Positions 18,016 through 27,130 of a DNA stretch of 53,651 nt are shown in pieces. The translations under genes and the position numbers were made by a program. The notes under the pieces were generated by a model. It had not been told where the DNA came from, searched no databases, and saw only the letters and a list, made by a program, of their open reading frames with translations. This stretch comes from Veillonellales bacterium. Lineage in GTDB: Bacteria; Bacillota; Negativicutes; JAAYSF01. Location of the stretch: the NCBI GenBank assembly GCA_039680175.1, contig JBDKTO010000071.1:1-53651 (forward strand), read 5' to 3'. The stretch's first letter is position 1. Each line of letters begins with the position of its first letter.

Positions 18016-19428
18016 GTGAGTAGAATGATTGATAGAGAGTTGAATTTGCAATCTATGGATTTGTCAAAAATATTCGAGGTGATTATTAATTCGGAATTTG
18101 ATGAAGTAACTATAACCGATCAGAACGGTGTTTTTATTAGTGTATTTAAGACATGTAATAACAATTTTGGAATTGATAAAAACAAAATGCTTGGTAAAAG
18201 CGCTTATGATCTGGAAAAAGACGGGGTCTTTTCTAAATCAGTGACTCTCAGGGTGTTAAAAGAAAAAAAGAAGATATCTTTGGTGCAAGAAACTGCGGCA
18301 GGAAAAAGGTTGCTGGTGACAGGTATGCCTTGCTTTAATTCGAGTGGTAATTTGATGGGGGTCATTAATGTATCAAGGGATATTACAGAATATGAATCGC
18401 TACGCCAAAGAATTGGTGAAATAGAAGGTATTTTAAAGTGGTACAAAAAAGAATTTCAAAAGAGGCAGATTCTTAAAGAAAATTTCTTTATTGGTGAAAG
18501 TAGAAAAATGGAAACGACAATCAATCTGATTAATCGTGTTGCTGATACAGATGCTACGGTAATATTGACGGGAGAAACGGGCGTTGGTAAAAGTTTTTTT
18601 GCTAGGTCTATTCATCAATTAAGCAATCATAGAGATAAACCGTTTGTGCAAATAAATTGTAGTGCAATTCCTGAAACATTAATGGAATCGGAATTATTTG
18701 GTTATGAAGAGGGGTCCTTTACTGGAGCCAGTAGAAAAGGGAAAAAAGGATTGTTTGAAATAGCCCAAAATGGAACAATTTTTTTAGATGAAATAGCGGA
18801 AATTCCATTGCATTTACAGGCAAAATTACTTAATGTTCTTCAAGAAAAAAGATTTTATAAAATTGGCGGAACTAAAGCTTTTGAGGTTCAGGCGAGAATA
18901 ATATCGGCAACCAATAAAAACCTAATGGAACTAGTTCGAGAAGGGCGCTTTAGAGAAGATTTGTACTTTAGGCTGAATGTTATTCCTATTCACATTCCTT
19001 CATTAAAAGAACGAATTGAGGATATTCCAAATTTTGTATATTATTTTCTTGAAAAATTTAATAAGAAATATGATGTTCATAAACAGATTACAGCGGAGGT
19101 GTATCATATGTTGATTAATTACTCCTGGCCGGGAAATATTCGTGAATTAGAAAATACTTTAGAAAGATTAGTAATTACTTCCAACGGCGAACTTATTGAT
19201 AAAACAAATTTATTTTTGCCCATAAAAGCCGAACAAACAGCGGACACAATCTTTTCTTTAGATACGGTAATTCCTTTAAAACAAGCATTAGAACAGTTAG
19301 AAGAAAAATTGCTGACGAAAGCTATGGGACAATGTAAGACAACCCGTAATGCGGCAAAAATATTAGAAATTGATCAGTCAACAGTTGTAAAAAAACTTAA
19401 AAAATATCATAAAACTGTAGTTTTATAA
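18016..19428 (+). CDS. PAS-domain sigma-54-dependent transcriptional activator
   Basis: A 470-aa enhancer-binding protein. Residues ~10-125 form a PAS sensor domain. Residues ~155-385 are the AAA+ sigma-54 interaction domain, with Walker A GETGVGKSFFARS, the loop ELFGYEEGSFTGA (Ser in place of the usual Ala of GAFTGA), Walker B GTIFLDEIAEIP and the arginine region FREDLYFRLNVIPI. A Fis-type HTH closes the protein (NAAKILEIDQSTVVKKLKKY). The start is GTG at 18016, 8 bp after AGGGGG. A -24/-12 promoter lies 215 bp downstream, so it almost surely controls the catabolic operon that follows. Confidence 0.93.
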   Translation: MSRMIDRELNLQSMDLSKIFEVIINSEFDEVTITDQNGVFISVFKTCNNNFGIDKNKMLGKSAYDLEKDGVFSKSVTLRVLKEKKKISLVQETAAGKRLLVTGMPCFNSSGNLMGVINVSRDITEYESLRQRIGEIEGILKWYKKEFQKRQILKENFFIGESRKMETTINLINRVADTDATVILTGETGVGKSFFARSIHQLSNHRDKPFVQINCSAIPETLMESELFGYEEGSFTGASRKGKKGLFEIAQNGTIFLDEIAEIPLHLQAKLLNVLQEKRFYKIGGTKAFEVQARIISATNKNLMELVREGRFREDLYFRLNVIPIHIPSLKERIEDIPNFVYYFLEKFNKKYDVHKQITAEVYHMLINYSWPGNIRELENTLERLVITSNGELIDKTNLFLPIKAEQTADTIFSLDTVIPLKQALEQLEEKLLTKAMGQCKTTRNAAKILEIDQSTVVKKLKKYHKTVVL

Positions 19429-19473
19429 TATTTGATTGGTGAAGATAGAGTAAGGCCAAATACAAACGCGGTT

Positions 19474-19533
19474 TGATGCCGATAGTCATCATCAGTGGCG
19501 TAAACGGCTAAAAAGCGATGACGACGGTCATCG
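19474..19533 (+). promoter_or_regulatory. Putative enhancer (UAS) for the sigma-54 activator
   Basis: CGATGAC (19516-19522), 4 bp, GTCATCG (19527-19533) is a perfect inverted repeat. A weaker related site, GATG-N8-CATC, lies near 19475-19490. They are 110-170 bp upstream of the -24/-12 promoter, a usual enhancer distance. Binding is inferred. Confidence 0.5.
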
Positions 19534-19643
19534 TTTGATGAAATAATTCCTTCAAGCGATATATATGTAGGATTAAAAGGATTGATAAAATACGATTTTA
19601 ATACTAATAATCCCGTAAAATAAATAAATTTAAGAGAAACCTA

Positions 19644-19660
19644 TTGGCACGATAATTGCA
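19644..19660 (+). promoter_or_regulatory. Sigma-54 (-24/-12) promoter
   Basis: TTGGCACGATAATTGCA matches the consensus TTGGCAC-N4-TTGCA, with invariant GG and GC at the right spacing. It lies after the activator gene and before the M20 hydrolase operon. Confidence 0.9.
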
Positions 19661-19732
19661 TATATTTTAAGTAGTAATTTAAAGACAGATCTTTTGTTAA
19701 AAGGAAAATTCTACAAAAATTTTTAGGCAATG

Positions 19733-19780
19733 ACGCCGTTGAATGTCTGAGTATATACAGATAATTTAACGGCGTTTTAT
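19733..19780 (+). terminator. Hairpin in the sigma-54 operon leader
   Basis: ACGCCGTT (19733-19740) pairs with AACGGCGT (19768-19775), followed by TTTATATT. It lies between the sigma-54 promoter and the first gene, so it would attenuate the operon or stabilise the 5' end. Confidence 0.45.
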
Positions 19781-19902
19781 ATTGGGAGGGGATCAACATT
19801 AAAGATAAATTTAAAAATCAATTCTATACCGACTATTTTATAACAGGATGATAAAGAGACGAATTGCTAGAATGAATATGATTTGAATTCGAGGTGTAGA
19901 AT

Positions 19903-21156
19903 GTGGAAACACAAATTAACAGGATACGACAAGTGATCAAGGAAGTCACCCGATTTAATAGTACACCAGGAGAAGGATATAGCAGATTTTCTTATAGCGA
20001 ACAAGACAGACAGGCAAGAGAATATTTTAGCTGCGAATTTTTAAAATTGGGTCTCAAGGTACGTGTGGATGGTGTAGGCAATATTAGAGCACGTTTGGAG
20101 GGAGATGATCCAAGCCTTTCGTCTGTAATGATCGGCTCACATATTGATACAGTTTTGCATGGTGGGAAGTTTGACGGTTTACTTGGAGTTGCAGCTGCTT
20201 TAGAAGTAGTAAGAGTTATAGTCGATAATAAGCTGAAGCTGTTGCATCCAATTGAAATTATTATTTTTACCGAAGAAGAAGGGTCTAATTTCGGCTCAAC
20301 AATGGCTGGCAGTAAAGCAATGACGGGTAAATATACTCTAAATGACCTGAAAAATTTAAAAAACAATGATGGTATTTCAATGTATGAAACGGCTAATGAT
20401 TTTGGGCTTTATATTGATAATATAGAAAACCAGCAAATAAAACCGGGTTCCGTGAAAGCTATGTTGGAAATGCATATTGAACAAGGCTCAATTCTAGATA
20501 ATAAGAAGATTCCCATTGGAATAGTGGAAGCTGTTGCAGGCAGTAAGCTGCTGCGGGTAGAAATCCAGGGACTCTCGAATCATGCTGGAGCTACACCGAT
20601 GAATCTACGTAAGGATCCGATGGTGGCTGCGGCAAAAATAATTTCTGCGGTTGAGAAAATTGTCCGTGAAGAGGCTTTGAATACTACAGTAGGGACGGTT
20701 GGCAAGATATTTTGCTATCCTAATGTTCCAAATTGCATTCCGGGAAAAGTTTCTTTTACTGTTGACGTGCGGGATGTTACGGCTCAAGGAATTGAGCTGG
20801 CGGTTCAAGAGATTAATAGAATTATTAAACAAATTTGTGATTTACATGAAGTGAGTGCTAATGTTGGGGTAATCGCTGAGTCAAATGCATTCGTGCTGTC
20901 TGAGAAAATTATAAATCTTCTAGAAAAAACGGCTTTGCGGAAAAAACTACCTTATATAAGGATGAACAGCGGTGCCGTTCACGATTCTTGCATGATGACT
21001 GACGTTACCGATGTGGGGATAATCTTTGTGCCCAGTATTGATGGTAGAAGTCATGTTCCGGAAGAAGACACCCGCTATGAAGATATAAAACTGGGAAGCG
21101 ATTTATTGCTGGAAACCGTTTTGATGCTAGCCGGTGAAGCAATGAGCTTAATATAA
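19903..21156 (+). CDS. M20-family Zn hydrolase (hydantoinase/carbamoylase type)
   Basis: A 417-aa member of the N-carbamoyl-L-amino acid hydrolase / allantoate amidohydrolase branch of peptidase family M20. GSHIDTVLHGGKFDGLLGVAAALE supplies two metal ligands, EEEGSNFG the bridging glutamate region and EMHIEQG a further ligand. GLSNHAGATPM starts the dimerisation domain. It would cleave an amide or ureido bond of the imported compound. The start is GTG at 19903 after GAGGTG; the overlapping ATG at 19901 is in another frame. First gene of the sigma-54 operon. The substrate cannot be assigned. Confidence 0.9.
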   Translation: METQINRIRQVIKEVTRFNSTPGEGYSRFSYSEQDRQAREYFSCEFLKLGLKVRVDGVGNIRARLEGDDPSLSSVMIGSHIDTVLHGGKFDGLLGVAAALEVVRVIVDNKLKLLHPIEIIIFTEEEGSNFGSTMAGSKAMTGKYTLNDLKNLKNNDGISMYETANDFGLYIDNIENQQIKPGSVKAMLEMHIEQGSILDNKKIPIGIVEAVAGSKLLRVEIQGLSNHAGATPMNLRKDPMVAAAKIISAVEKIVREEALNTTVGTVGKIFCYPNVPNCIPGKVSFTVDVRDVTAQGIELAVQEINRIIKQICDLHEVSANVGVIAESNAFVLSEKIINLLEKTALRKKLPYIRMNSGAVHDSCMMTDVTDVGIIFVPSIDGRSHVPEEDTRYEDIKLGSDLLLETVLMLAGEAMSLI

Positions 21157-21235
21157 GACATTAATTATGCTTGATGCTGCGAGCGTATTACCCGGGAGGG
21201 CTGAATGAAATAATTAGAAAGGATAACTAACTATT

Positions 21236-21553
21236 ATGGAAATGAATGCTTTGGTGCTGAACAAAAATGACAATGTGGGGACAGCGATAGTCGATTTGCA
21301 AAAGGGTGATTTTGCTAGGATGCACATTGATGGGGAGATGAAAACTATAAAATTGCGGGAGAATGTACCTTTTGGATTTAAAATTTCCTTATGTGTAATT
21401 AAAGCCAGCAAACCAATTATTAAGTATGGTGCGAAAATAGGCGTGGCTTCTAAGGACATTCAGCCTGGTATGGTTGTTCACGTTCATAATTGCGAGGGGG
21501 CCCGCGGACGCGGCGATTTGTCCTATCAAACAGTCGGTTCGGATAAATTTTAG
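21236..21553 (+). CDS. UxaA-family N-terminal (SAF) subunit
   Basis: A 105-aa SAF-domain protein equivalent to the N-terminal part of altronate/galactarate dehydratases. The typical end (KYGAKIGVASKDIQPGMVVHVHNCEGARGRGDL) is present. The large domain is encoded by the next gene, so the enzyme is a split two-subunit form, as in several anaerobe dehydratases and in sulfolactate sulfo-lyase (SuyA). The reaction is probably a beta-elimination from a hydroxy acid. The ATG is 11 bp after AAAGGA. Confidence 0.85.
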   Translation: MEMNALVLNKNDNVGTAIVDLQKGDFARMHIDGEMKTIKLRENVPFGFKISLCVIKASKPIIKYGAKIGVASKDIQPGMVVHVHNCEGARGRGDLSYQTVGSDKF

Positions 21554-21604
21554 CAGTTAGGTTTTTGAAAGTATACCTTATTGTTACATAGGGAGGAATT
21601 GAAT

Positions 21605-22810
21605 ATGAAGACGTTTCTGGGATATCCCCGCCCAAACGGCTCGTTTGGTATTCGCAACTGGGTATTAATCATACCAGCTCAACGAGAGGTAAATATTTTA
21701 GCAAAAAAAATTTCACAAATGGTAAATGGCACTAAGGTTATTTTAACAACTGGCGAGGGGGGGCGACCTAAGAATGACAGGAAAACAATTGCCCGTACGT
21801 TTATTGGCCTGGGAATAAACTCCAATATTGCAGGAGTACTGGTTATCGGCTTACAAAAAGGCTATGGCTACCCGGAATTACATGAAGATATTTTAACTGA
21901 GCAGATAAAAACGGAAACTGGTAAACCCGTTCGTACCCTTATTGTAAGTGATTCAGGCGGTTTTTATAGTGCTTTGGGTGAAGGCATACGTGTTGCGCGG
22001 GAGCTTGTGAATGAAGCTACGAATATACGAAGGGTGCCATGTGCATTAAGCAACTTAAAAATTGGTATTAAATGTGGCATGTCTGATCCTACATCTGGCA
22101 TTGTGGGGAATCCGGTTGTTGGCAAGGTTTTAGATATAATAGTTGCGGCTGGGGGGATGGGCTTTTTTTCCGAAACAACGGAATTGATTGGTGCCGAGGA
22201 AATAGTTGCTAAGCGAGGTGTGAATTCGGAAGTTGAAAAGGCGATTCTTCGGGTGGTTCATGTAACGGAGGAGAAAGCCAAGGCAACGGGTGAAGATATT
22301 CGAAGTATTAATCCGATTCCGGCTAATATCGCTGCCGGAATTACTACATTGGAAGAAAAATCAATTGGGGCTATAGCCAAATCAGGTTCTATGGCAATTG
22401 AGGGAGTACTTAATTATGCAGAAAGGCCTGTGAAACCAGGATTGTATTATATGGATTCTTGGATGTCTTCTTTATCGTTGCCACTTGGTTATGCTGCGGC
22501 GGGAGTTCATTTATTTATCTATCAGATGGGCGGCGGCGGAATGCCTGCTTATTCTCCTATGCCGGCAATTAACAGTGGTATTATTAGTCCGCTGATGTAT
22601 GTTACCGGAAACAGGCAAACGTATAGGCAAAATAGCGATAGTATGGATTTTGATTCTTCTGCAGTTATGGAAGGAAAACAGTCTATTAATGAAATGGCTG
22701 AGAGGATGCTTGACCGTATTCTGGAAATTGCTTCCGGCTCATGGACAAAAATGGAAAGCTGGAATTATAATGATCCAACTGAAATCCTATTACAAGGACC
22801 TTGTTTTTAA
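21605..22810 (+). CDS. UxaA-family large subunit (altronate/galactarate dehydratase-like)
   Basis: A 401-aa protein matching the catalytic C-terminal domain of UxaA/GarD. It begins FLGYPRPNGSFGIRNWVLIIP, with later blocks such as IGLQKGYGYPELHEDIL, IKCGMSDPTSGIVGNPVVG and MGGGGMPAYSPMPA. It pairs with the SAF subunit just upstream. Members act on sugar acids (altronate, galactarate) or, when split like this, also on sulfolactate (SuyB). The ATG at 21605 follows GGGAGGAATT; the longer TTG-initiated frame upstream includes that RBS and is rejected. Confidence 0.85.
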   Translation: MKTFLGYPRPNGSFGIRNWVLIIPAQREVNILAKKISQMVNGTKVILTTGEGGRPKNDRKTIARTFIGLGINSNIAGVLVIGLQKGYGYPELHEDILTEQIKTETGKPVRTLIVSDSGGFYSALGEGIRVARELVNEATNIRRVPCALSNLKIGIKCGMSDPTSGIVGNPVVGKVLDIIVAAGGMGFFSETTELIGAEEIVAKRGVNSEVEKAILRVVHVTEEKAKATGEDIRSINPIPANIAAGITTLEEKSIGAIAKSGSMAIEGVLNYAERPVKPGLYYMDSWMSSLSLPLGYAAAGVHLFIYQMGGGGMPAYSPMPAINSGIISPLMYVTGNRQTYRQNSDSMDFDSSAVMEGKQSINEMAERMLDRILEIASGSWTKMESWNYNDPTEILLQGPCF

Positions 22811-22923
22811 TTAGGTTGTTTTTAGAATGCCCCGCTGAACCTGTATGAACGTCTAAAACGAGGGTGTTGTATAAAAACTTTTATATAAATTATATGCTCT
22901 AAATTAACAAGGAGGTATAACAA

Positions 22924-23640
22924 ATGATTAGTCATGGTAAGTGTGCCCAATGTAAGCTTAAAAATCGGATTTGCCAACGAATGGATGGTAATAGTCCAGC
23001 TTTTTGTTCCACTTGTCTATATGCTGATGTTATTCAAGAAGCCGAGGACGAATACAATATTGCCGAAATTAATAAATTTGCCTGTGAGGCAGCCGAACAG
23101 GAGGCAACATGTTATATCGACCGCAAAGCTAGTCCGGGCTATTTATATCCAGTGAAACCGCGTGTTCAGGAAATTATCGAGTTTGCGCGAAGAATGGAAT
23201 ATCGTAAATTAGGAGTAGCGTTTTGTATGGGGCTGCACAAAGAAGCGGCTGTTTTTTGCAAAATACTTGAAGATCATGGTTTTGATGTGGTGTCGGTTGT
23301 ATGTAAAGTTGGCGGTAAAGATAAGACTTTTCTTGGATTGAAAGAAAATCAAAAAATACATGAGGGCTGTTTTGAACCAATGTGCAATCCTATTGCACAA
23401 GCAAAAATACTAAATACTGCACAGACGGAATTCAACATTTTATTAGGATTGTGTGTTGGCCATGATTCCTTGTTTATTAAGTACTCCCAATCTTTGGTAA
23501 CTATATTGGCCGTAAAGGATCGGGTGTTAGGCCATAATCCACTGGCTGCTATTTACAATTACGATTCTTATTATGAACGGTTTCAAACGGATCGAATTAA
23601 GGAACTTGATGTTAAAAGCACTCCTGGTAGAAGCAAATAA
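22924..23640 (+). CDS. DUF1847 cysteine-rich protein
   Basis: A 238-aa protein of the DUF1847 family, a predicted metal-binding protein. Cysteines are in CAQCKLKNRIC, CSTCLYADV, a mid block with VAFCMGLHKEAAVF and a conserved CFEPMCNPIAQAKILN, then GLCVGHDSLFIKYS. The function is unknown. It is found here inside a catabolic operon, after the dehydratase and before the importer. The RBS AAGGAGG is strong. Confidence 0.82.
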   Translation: MISHGKCAQCKLKNRICQRMDGNSPAFCSTCLYADVIQEAEDEYNIAEINKFACEAAEQEATCYIDRKASPGYLYPVKPRVQEIIEFARRMEYRKLGVAFCMGLHKEAAVFCKILEDHGFDVVSVVCKVGGKDKTFLGLKENQKIHEGCFEPMCNPIAQAKILNTAQTEFNILLGLCVGHDSLFIKYSQSLVTILAVKDRVLGHNPLAAIYNYDSYYERFQTDRIKELDVKSTPGRSK

Positions 23641-23683
23641 TGTATCGTTATGACTTTCAGTATATTATTAGGGAGGTTGTCAA

Positions 23684-25243
23684 ATGAGTAAGCGAAATTG
23701 GTGCATCGTACTGATTGCCATCGTTATGCTGGTATTCTTGGCTGGTTGCTCAACGTCATCGTCGGGAACGTCAGATGGTAAAGAAAAAAATGAATTAAGG
23801 GTTGCTCTATCGGCTAATCCCCCTACACTTGATCTGCATAGGACAACAGCGTCAGTTAGTCAGCAGATTGCATTTCATATGTTCGAATCGCTGGTAACAT
23901 TGGATAAGGACTATAAAGTAGTGCCTATGCTAGCCGAAAAGATTGAGATAAGCCCGGACGAAAAAACGATTACCTTTCCTTTGCGCAAGGATGTTACCTT
24001 TCATAATGGAAAAGTTTTGAATGCAGAGGATGTTGTTGCGTCGATTAATCGGTGGAGAAAATTTTCGTCCGCAGGTCGCTCAACTTTGAGCCAAGCAATG
24101 GTAAGCGCTAAAGACGAACATACTGCTGTAATTACGCTTCCTCAGCCATCAAGTGCGGTTTTGCCGGCTTTAGCTAATACATCACAGGGATGTGTTATTA
24201 TGCCGAAGGAAGTTATTGAGGAAGCTGGTGACAATAATGTCACACAATATGTGGGAACAGGACCGTTTCAGTTTGGCGAATGGAAACAGGATCAATATAT
24301 TCATTTGAAAAAATTTGCTAATTATAAACCATTACCGGGCGAACCTAACGGTATGGCGGGGAAACATGAGGCATTGGTTGATGATTTGTATTTTATTCCC
24401 GTGGCGGATGCGGCAACCAGAGTTGCTGGCATTCAGTCGGGTGAATATGACGTTGCCGATGATATTCCGTATGATAACTACGATATCTTAAAAAATGATT
24501 CGAATCTTGTCTTAACAGTTGCCAAGCCTTTTTGTGAAAATATTATTATATTTAATACAAAAAGTGAGGTTTTTTCTAATGTAAAGGTACGTCAGGCAGT
24601 AAATGCCGCACTTGATCTAGATGCGATTATGAAAGCCGCGACTGGTAATCCGGATTTTTACGAAATTGATCCTGGGCTTATGTTCAAGGAACAGGCTTGG
24701 TATGTGGATATTGGTAAGGATAAATACAACCAAAAGAATTTGGCTCTGGCAAAAAAACTTCTCGACGAAGCTGGCTATAATGGGCAGCCAGTGAAACTTC
24801 AGGTGACGCGTGACTATGAATATTTATATAAAAGTGCTGTCGTAGTTAAAGATCAACTGGAGAAGATTGGGATGAAAGTCGATCTAGAAGTATATGATTG
24901 GCCAACATTGCTAAGCAAACGCAAAGATGAGAAAGCATGGGATATGAGTATGACTTTTCTTACAATTTTTGTCGAACCGACTCAAACCTTATATTTGGAT
25001 TCAAGGTTTAATTGGGGAGGCTGGTATCATAATCCGGAAATGGACAAGCTTCTTGATGAAATCCGTGCAACCAATGATTTTGATAAAGCAAAGAAAATCT
25101 TCGAGCAAGTTCAGAGTCTTAGTTTGGATGATGCACCTATTGCTAAGCTTGGAAATATGCATGGATTAATTGCTCAACGTAAGTACGTAAAGGGATTTCA
25201 TTTTTTCAAAATACTTTCTTTGACTAATGTTTCTGTTAAATAG
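23684..25243 (+). CDS. ABC transporter substrate-binding lipoprotein (peptide/nickel/opine family)
   Basis: A 519-aa family 5 solute-binding protein. The signal peptide ends in the lipobox LAGC with C22 as the lipidated residue. LAEKIEISPDEKTITFPLRKDV and the VGTGPFQFGEWKQDQYI block are typical of DppA/OppA proteins. Family 5 proteins bind di/oligopeptides, opines, nickel complexes or glycans, so the ligand is open. It heads the five-gene importer in the sigma-54 operon. Confidence 0.92.
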   Translation: MSKRNWCIVLIAIVMLVFLAGCSTSSSGTSDGKEKNELRVALSANPPTLDLHRTTASVSQQIAFHMFESLVTLDKDYKVVPMLAEKIEISPDEKTITFPLRKDVTFHNGKVLNAEDVVASINRWRKFSSAGRSTLSQAMVSAKDEHTAVITLPQPSSAVLPALANTSQGCVIMPKEVIEEAGDNNVTQYVGTGPFQFGEWKQDQYIHLKKFANYKPLPGEPNGMAGKHEALVDDLYFIPVADAATRVAGIQSGEYDVADDIPYDNYDILKNDSNLVLTVAKPFCENIIIFNTKSEVFSNVKVRQAVNAALDLDAIMKAATGNPDFYEIDPGLMFKEQAWYVDIGKDKYNQKNLALAKKLLDEAGYNGQPVKLQVTRDYEYLYKSAVVVKDQLEKIGMKVDLEVYDWPTLLSKRKDEKAWDMSMTFLTIFVEPTQTLYLDSRFNWGGWYHNPEMDKLLDEIRATNDFDKAKKIFEQVQSLSLDDAPIAKLGNMHGLIAQRKYVKGFHFFKILSLTNVSVK

Positions 25244-25272
25244 GCGCAAGAAATAGGGAGTGAAGGATATCA

Positions 25273-26226
25273 ATGGCACAATATATTTTTCGGCGAGTTA
25301 TTTCATTGATTCCCATACTAATTGTCGTTGCAGTGGTAGACTTTATTATTATTCACCTTACCCCCGGAGATCCTGCAGCCGTAATGCTTGGTTCAGAGGC
25401 TACGGAGACGGATTTGGCCAATTTGCGTGAGCAGCTTGGCCTGAATCTCCCTATCTATATTCAGTTCGGCAAATGGATTTTAGGAGTATTGCAGGGGGAT
25501 TTAGGACGGTCAATTTTTATAAATATGCCTGTTACGCAGGCAATATGGCAGCACTTGGGGCCTACCATTTCATTAACTTTATTGGCAGAGATCATTGCCG
25601 TATTATTTGCCATTCCGTTGGGTGTAATGGCAGCGACACATCGGGGGACATGGAGCGATCAGTCATTTATGATGATTGCACTGCTCGGTATTTCAATCCC
25701 TAGTTTTTGGCTGGGACTGAATTTTATCTTGCTGTTTGCCGTTAAACTAAATTGGCTCCCGGCTGCTGGGTATCAACCATTGTCAAATGGACTGGTGAAT
25801 CATCTAAAATATTTGATTTTACCAGCTATTTCTCTGGGAATCATGCAGGGCGCACTGATCGCTCGAATGACTCGTTCGTCTATGCTTGAGGTGCTGAATG
25901 AAAATTATATTTTGACGGCTGAAGCCAAAGGATTAAGTCAAAGAGTTGTTATTTACAAACATGCTTTAAAGAATGCATTTATCCCAATATTAACGGTAAT
26001 TGGACTGACATTTGCCACACTGATCGGTGGTGCGGTAGTTACTGAGACCGTCTTTAACATTCCCGGTATTGGAAAACTAATCGTCAATTCGGTTTTGAGA
26101 CGGGATTATGTAGTTATACAAGGAACGGTTTTGATGATTGCGGTTGCCTATGTATTGATTAATTTATTTGTAGATATTTTGTACGCTTATATTGATCCAC
26201 GGGTTCGATATGACGGCAAAGCATGA
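25273..26226 (+). CDS. ABC transporter permease (DppB type)
   Basis: A 317-aa inner-membrane permease with six predicted helices. The first helix is followed by DFIIIHLTPGDPAAVMLG, a DppB hallmark, and the EAA loop is EAKGLSQRVVIYKHALKNA. It pairs with the DppC-type permease 21 bp downstream. Confidence 0.93.
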   Translation: MAQYIFRRVISLIPILIVVAVVDFIIIHLTPGDPAAVMLGSEATETDLANLREQLGLNLPIYIQFGKWILGVLQGDLGRSIFINMPVTQAIWQHLGPTISLTLLAEIIAVLFAIPLGVMAATHRGTWSDQSFMMIALLGISIPSFWLGLNFILLFAVKLNWLPAAGYQPLSNGLVNHLKYLILPAISLGIMQGALIARMTRSSMLEVLNENYILTAEAKGLSQRVVIYKHALKNAFIPILTVIGLTFATLIGGAVVTETVFNIPGIGKLIVNSVLRRDYVVIQGTVLMIAVAYVLINLFVDILYAYIDPRVRYDGKA

Positions 26227-26247
26227 GGATGGAAAGGATAGATTTAA

Positions 26248-27102
26248 ATGGGTACTGTATTACAAAAGAAGTTGCTATTACGGCGTATATTATCGAATCG
26301 GCTAGCAGTAACAGGAAGTGTGCTGATATCGATTGTGATTTTAATGGCTCTTTTTGCGCCGTTAATTGCCACTTATAGTCCTCTTGAAATGCAGGTTTTG
26401 GATCGGTTAAAACCGCCTAGCGTAGCTCATTGGTTTGGGACCGATGAATTCGGACGGGATATTTTTAGCCGAGTTGTGTATGGTAGTCAAATATCCATGG
26501 AAGTTGGGTTTTCTGTAGTTGTAATTACATCGACGGTCGGTTTGATTATCGGTCTTTATTCCGCTTACTACCGACGGTTAGATAATTTTATTATGCGCAT
26601 TAATGACGGGTTAATGGCATTTCCGGCTATTTTATTGGCTATCGCCATTATGGCTGCTTTAGGGCCGACGATCAAAAACATTATTATCTCTATCAGTGTG
26701 GTACATATTCCTACGGTTGCTCGGTCAGTAAGGGCGACCGCCCTTGTAGTACGGGAACAGACATATATTGAAGCGATACGGGCTATCGGAGGAAAACCGA
26801 CAAGAATTATCTGGCGGCATATAGCACCAAACTGTTTGTCGCCTTTGATTATTCAGGCAACTTTTATTTTTGCATATGCAGTGATTATTGAAGCATCCTT
26901 GAGTTTTCTGGGAGCTGGCACGCCTCCCCCCCAGCCGAGTTGGGGAAATATTTTAAACGATGGGAGAACCTTGATAAGGCAGGCATGGTGGATCATGATA
27001 TTCCCTGGACTCGCAATTGCGATGACAGTATTCGGGTTAAATCTGATCGGCGATGGATTGCGGGATCTTTTGGATCCGCATACCAATAAAGCCAAAGGAT
27101 AG
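26248..27102 (+). CDS. ABC transporter permease (DppC type)
   Basis: A 284-aa partner permease. It has the DppC signature HWFGTDEFGRDIFSRVVYGSQIS near residue 65 and the EAA loop EAIRAIGGKPTRIIWRH. Five to six membrane helices are visible. It is followed by the two ATPase genes. Confidence 0.93.
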   Translation: MGTVLQKKLLLRRILSNRLAVTGSVLISIVILMALFAPLIATYSPLEMQVLDRLKPPSVAHWFGTDEFGRDIFSRVVYGSQISMEVGFSVVVITSTVGLIIGLYSAYYRRLDNFIMRINDGLMAFPAILLAIAIMAALGPTIKNIIISISVVHIPTVARSVRATALVVREQTYIEAIRAIGGKPTRIIWRHIAPNCLSPLIIQATFIFAYAVIIEASLSFLGAGTPPPQPSWGNILNDGRTLIRQAWWIMIFPGLAIAMTVFGLNLIGDGLRDLLDPHTNKAKG

Positions 27103-27130
27103 TAAATGTTATCAAAGGAGGTGAAAATCT

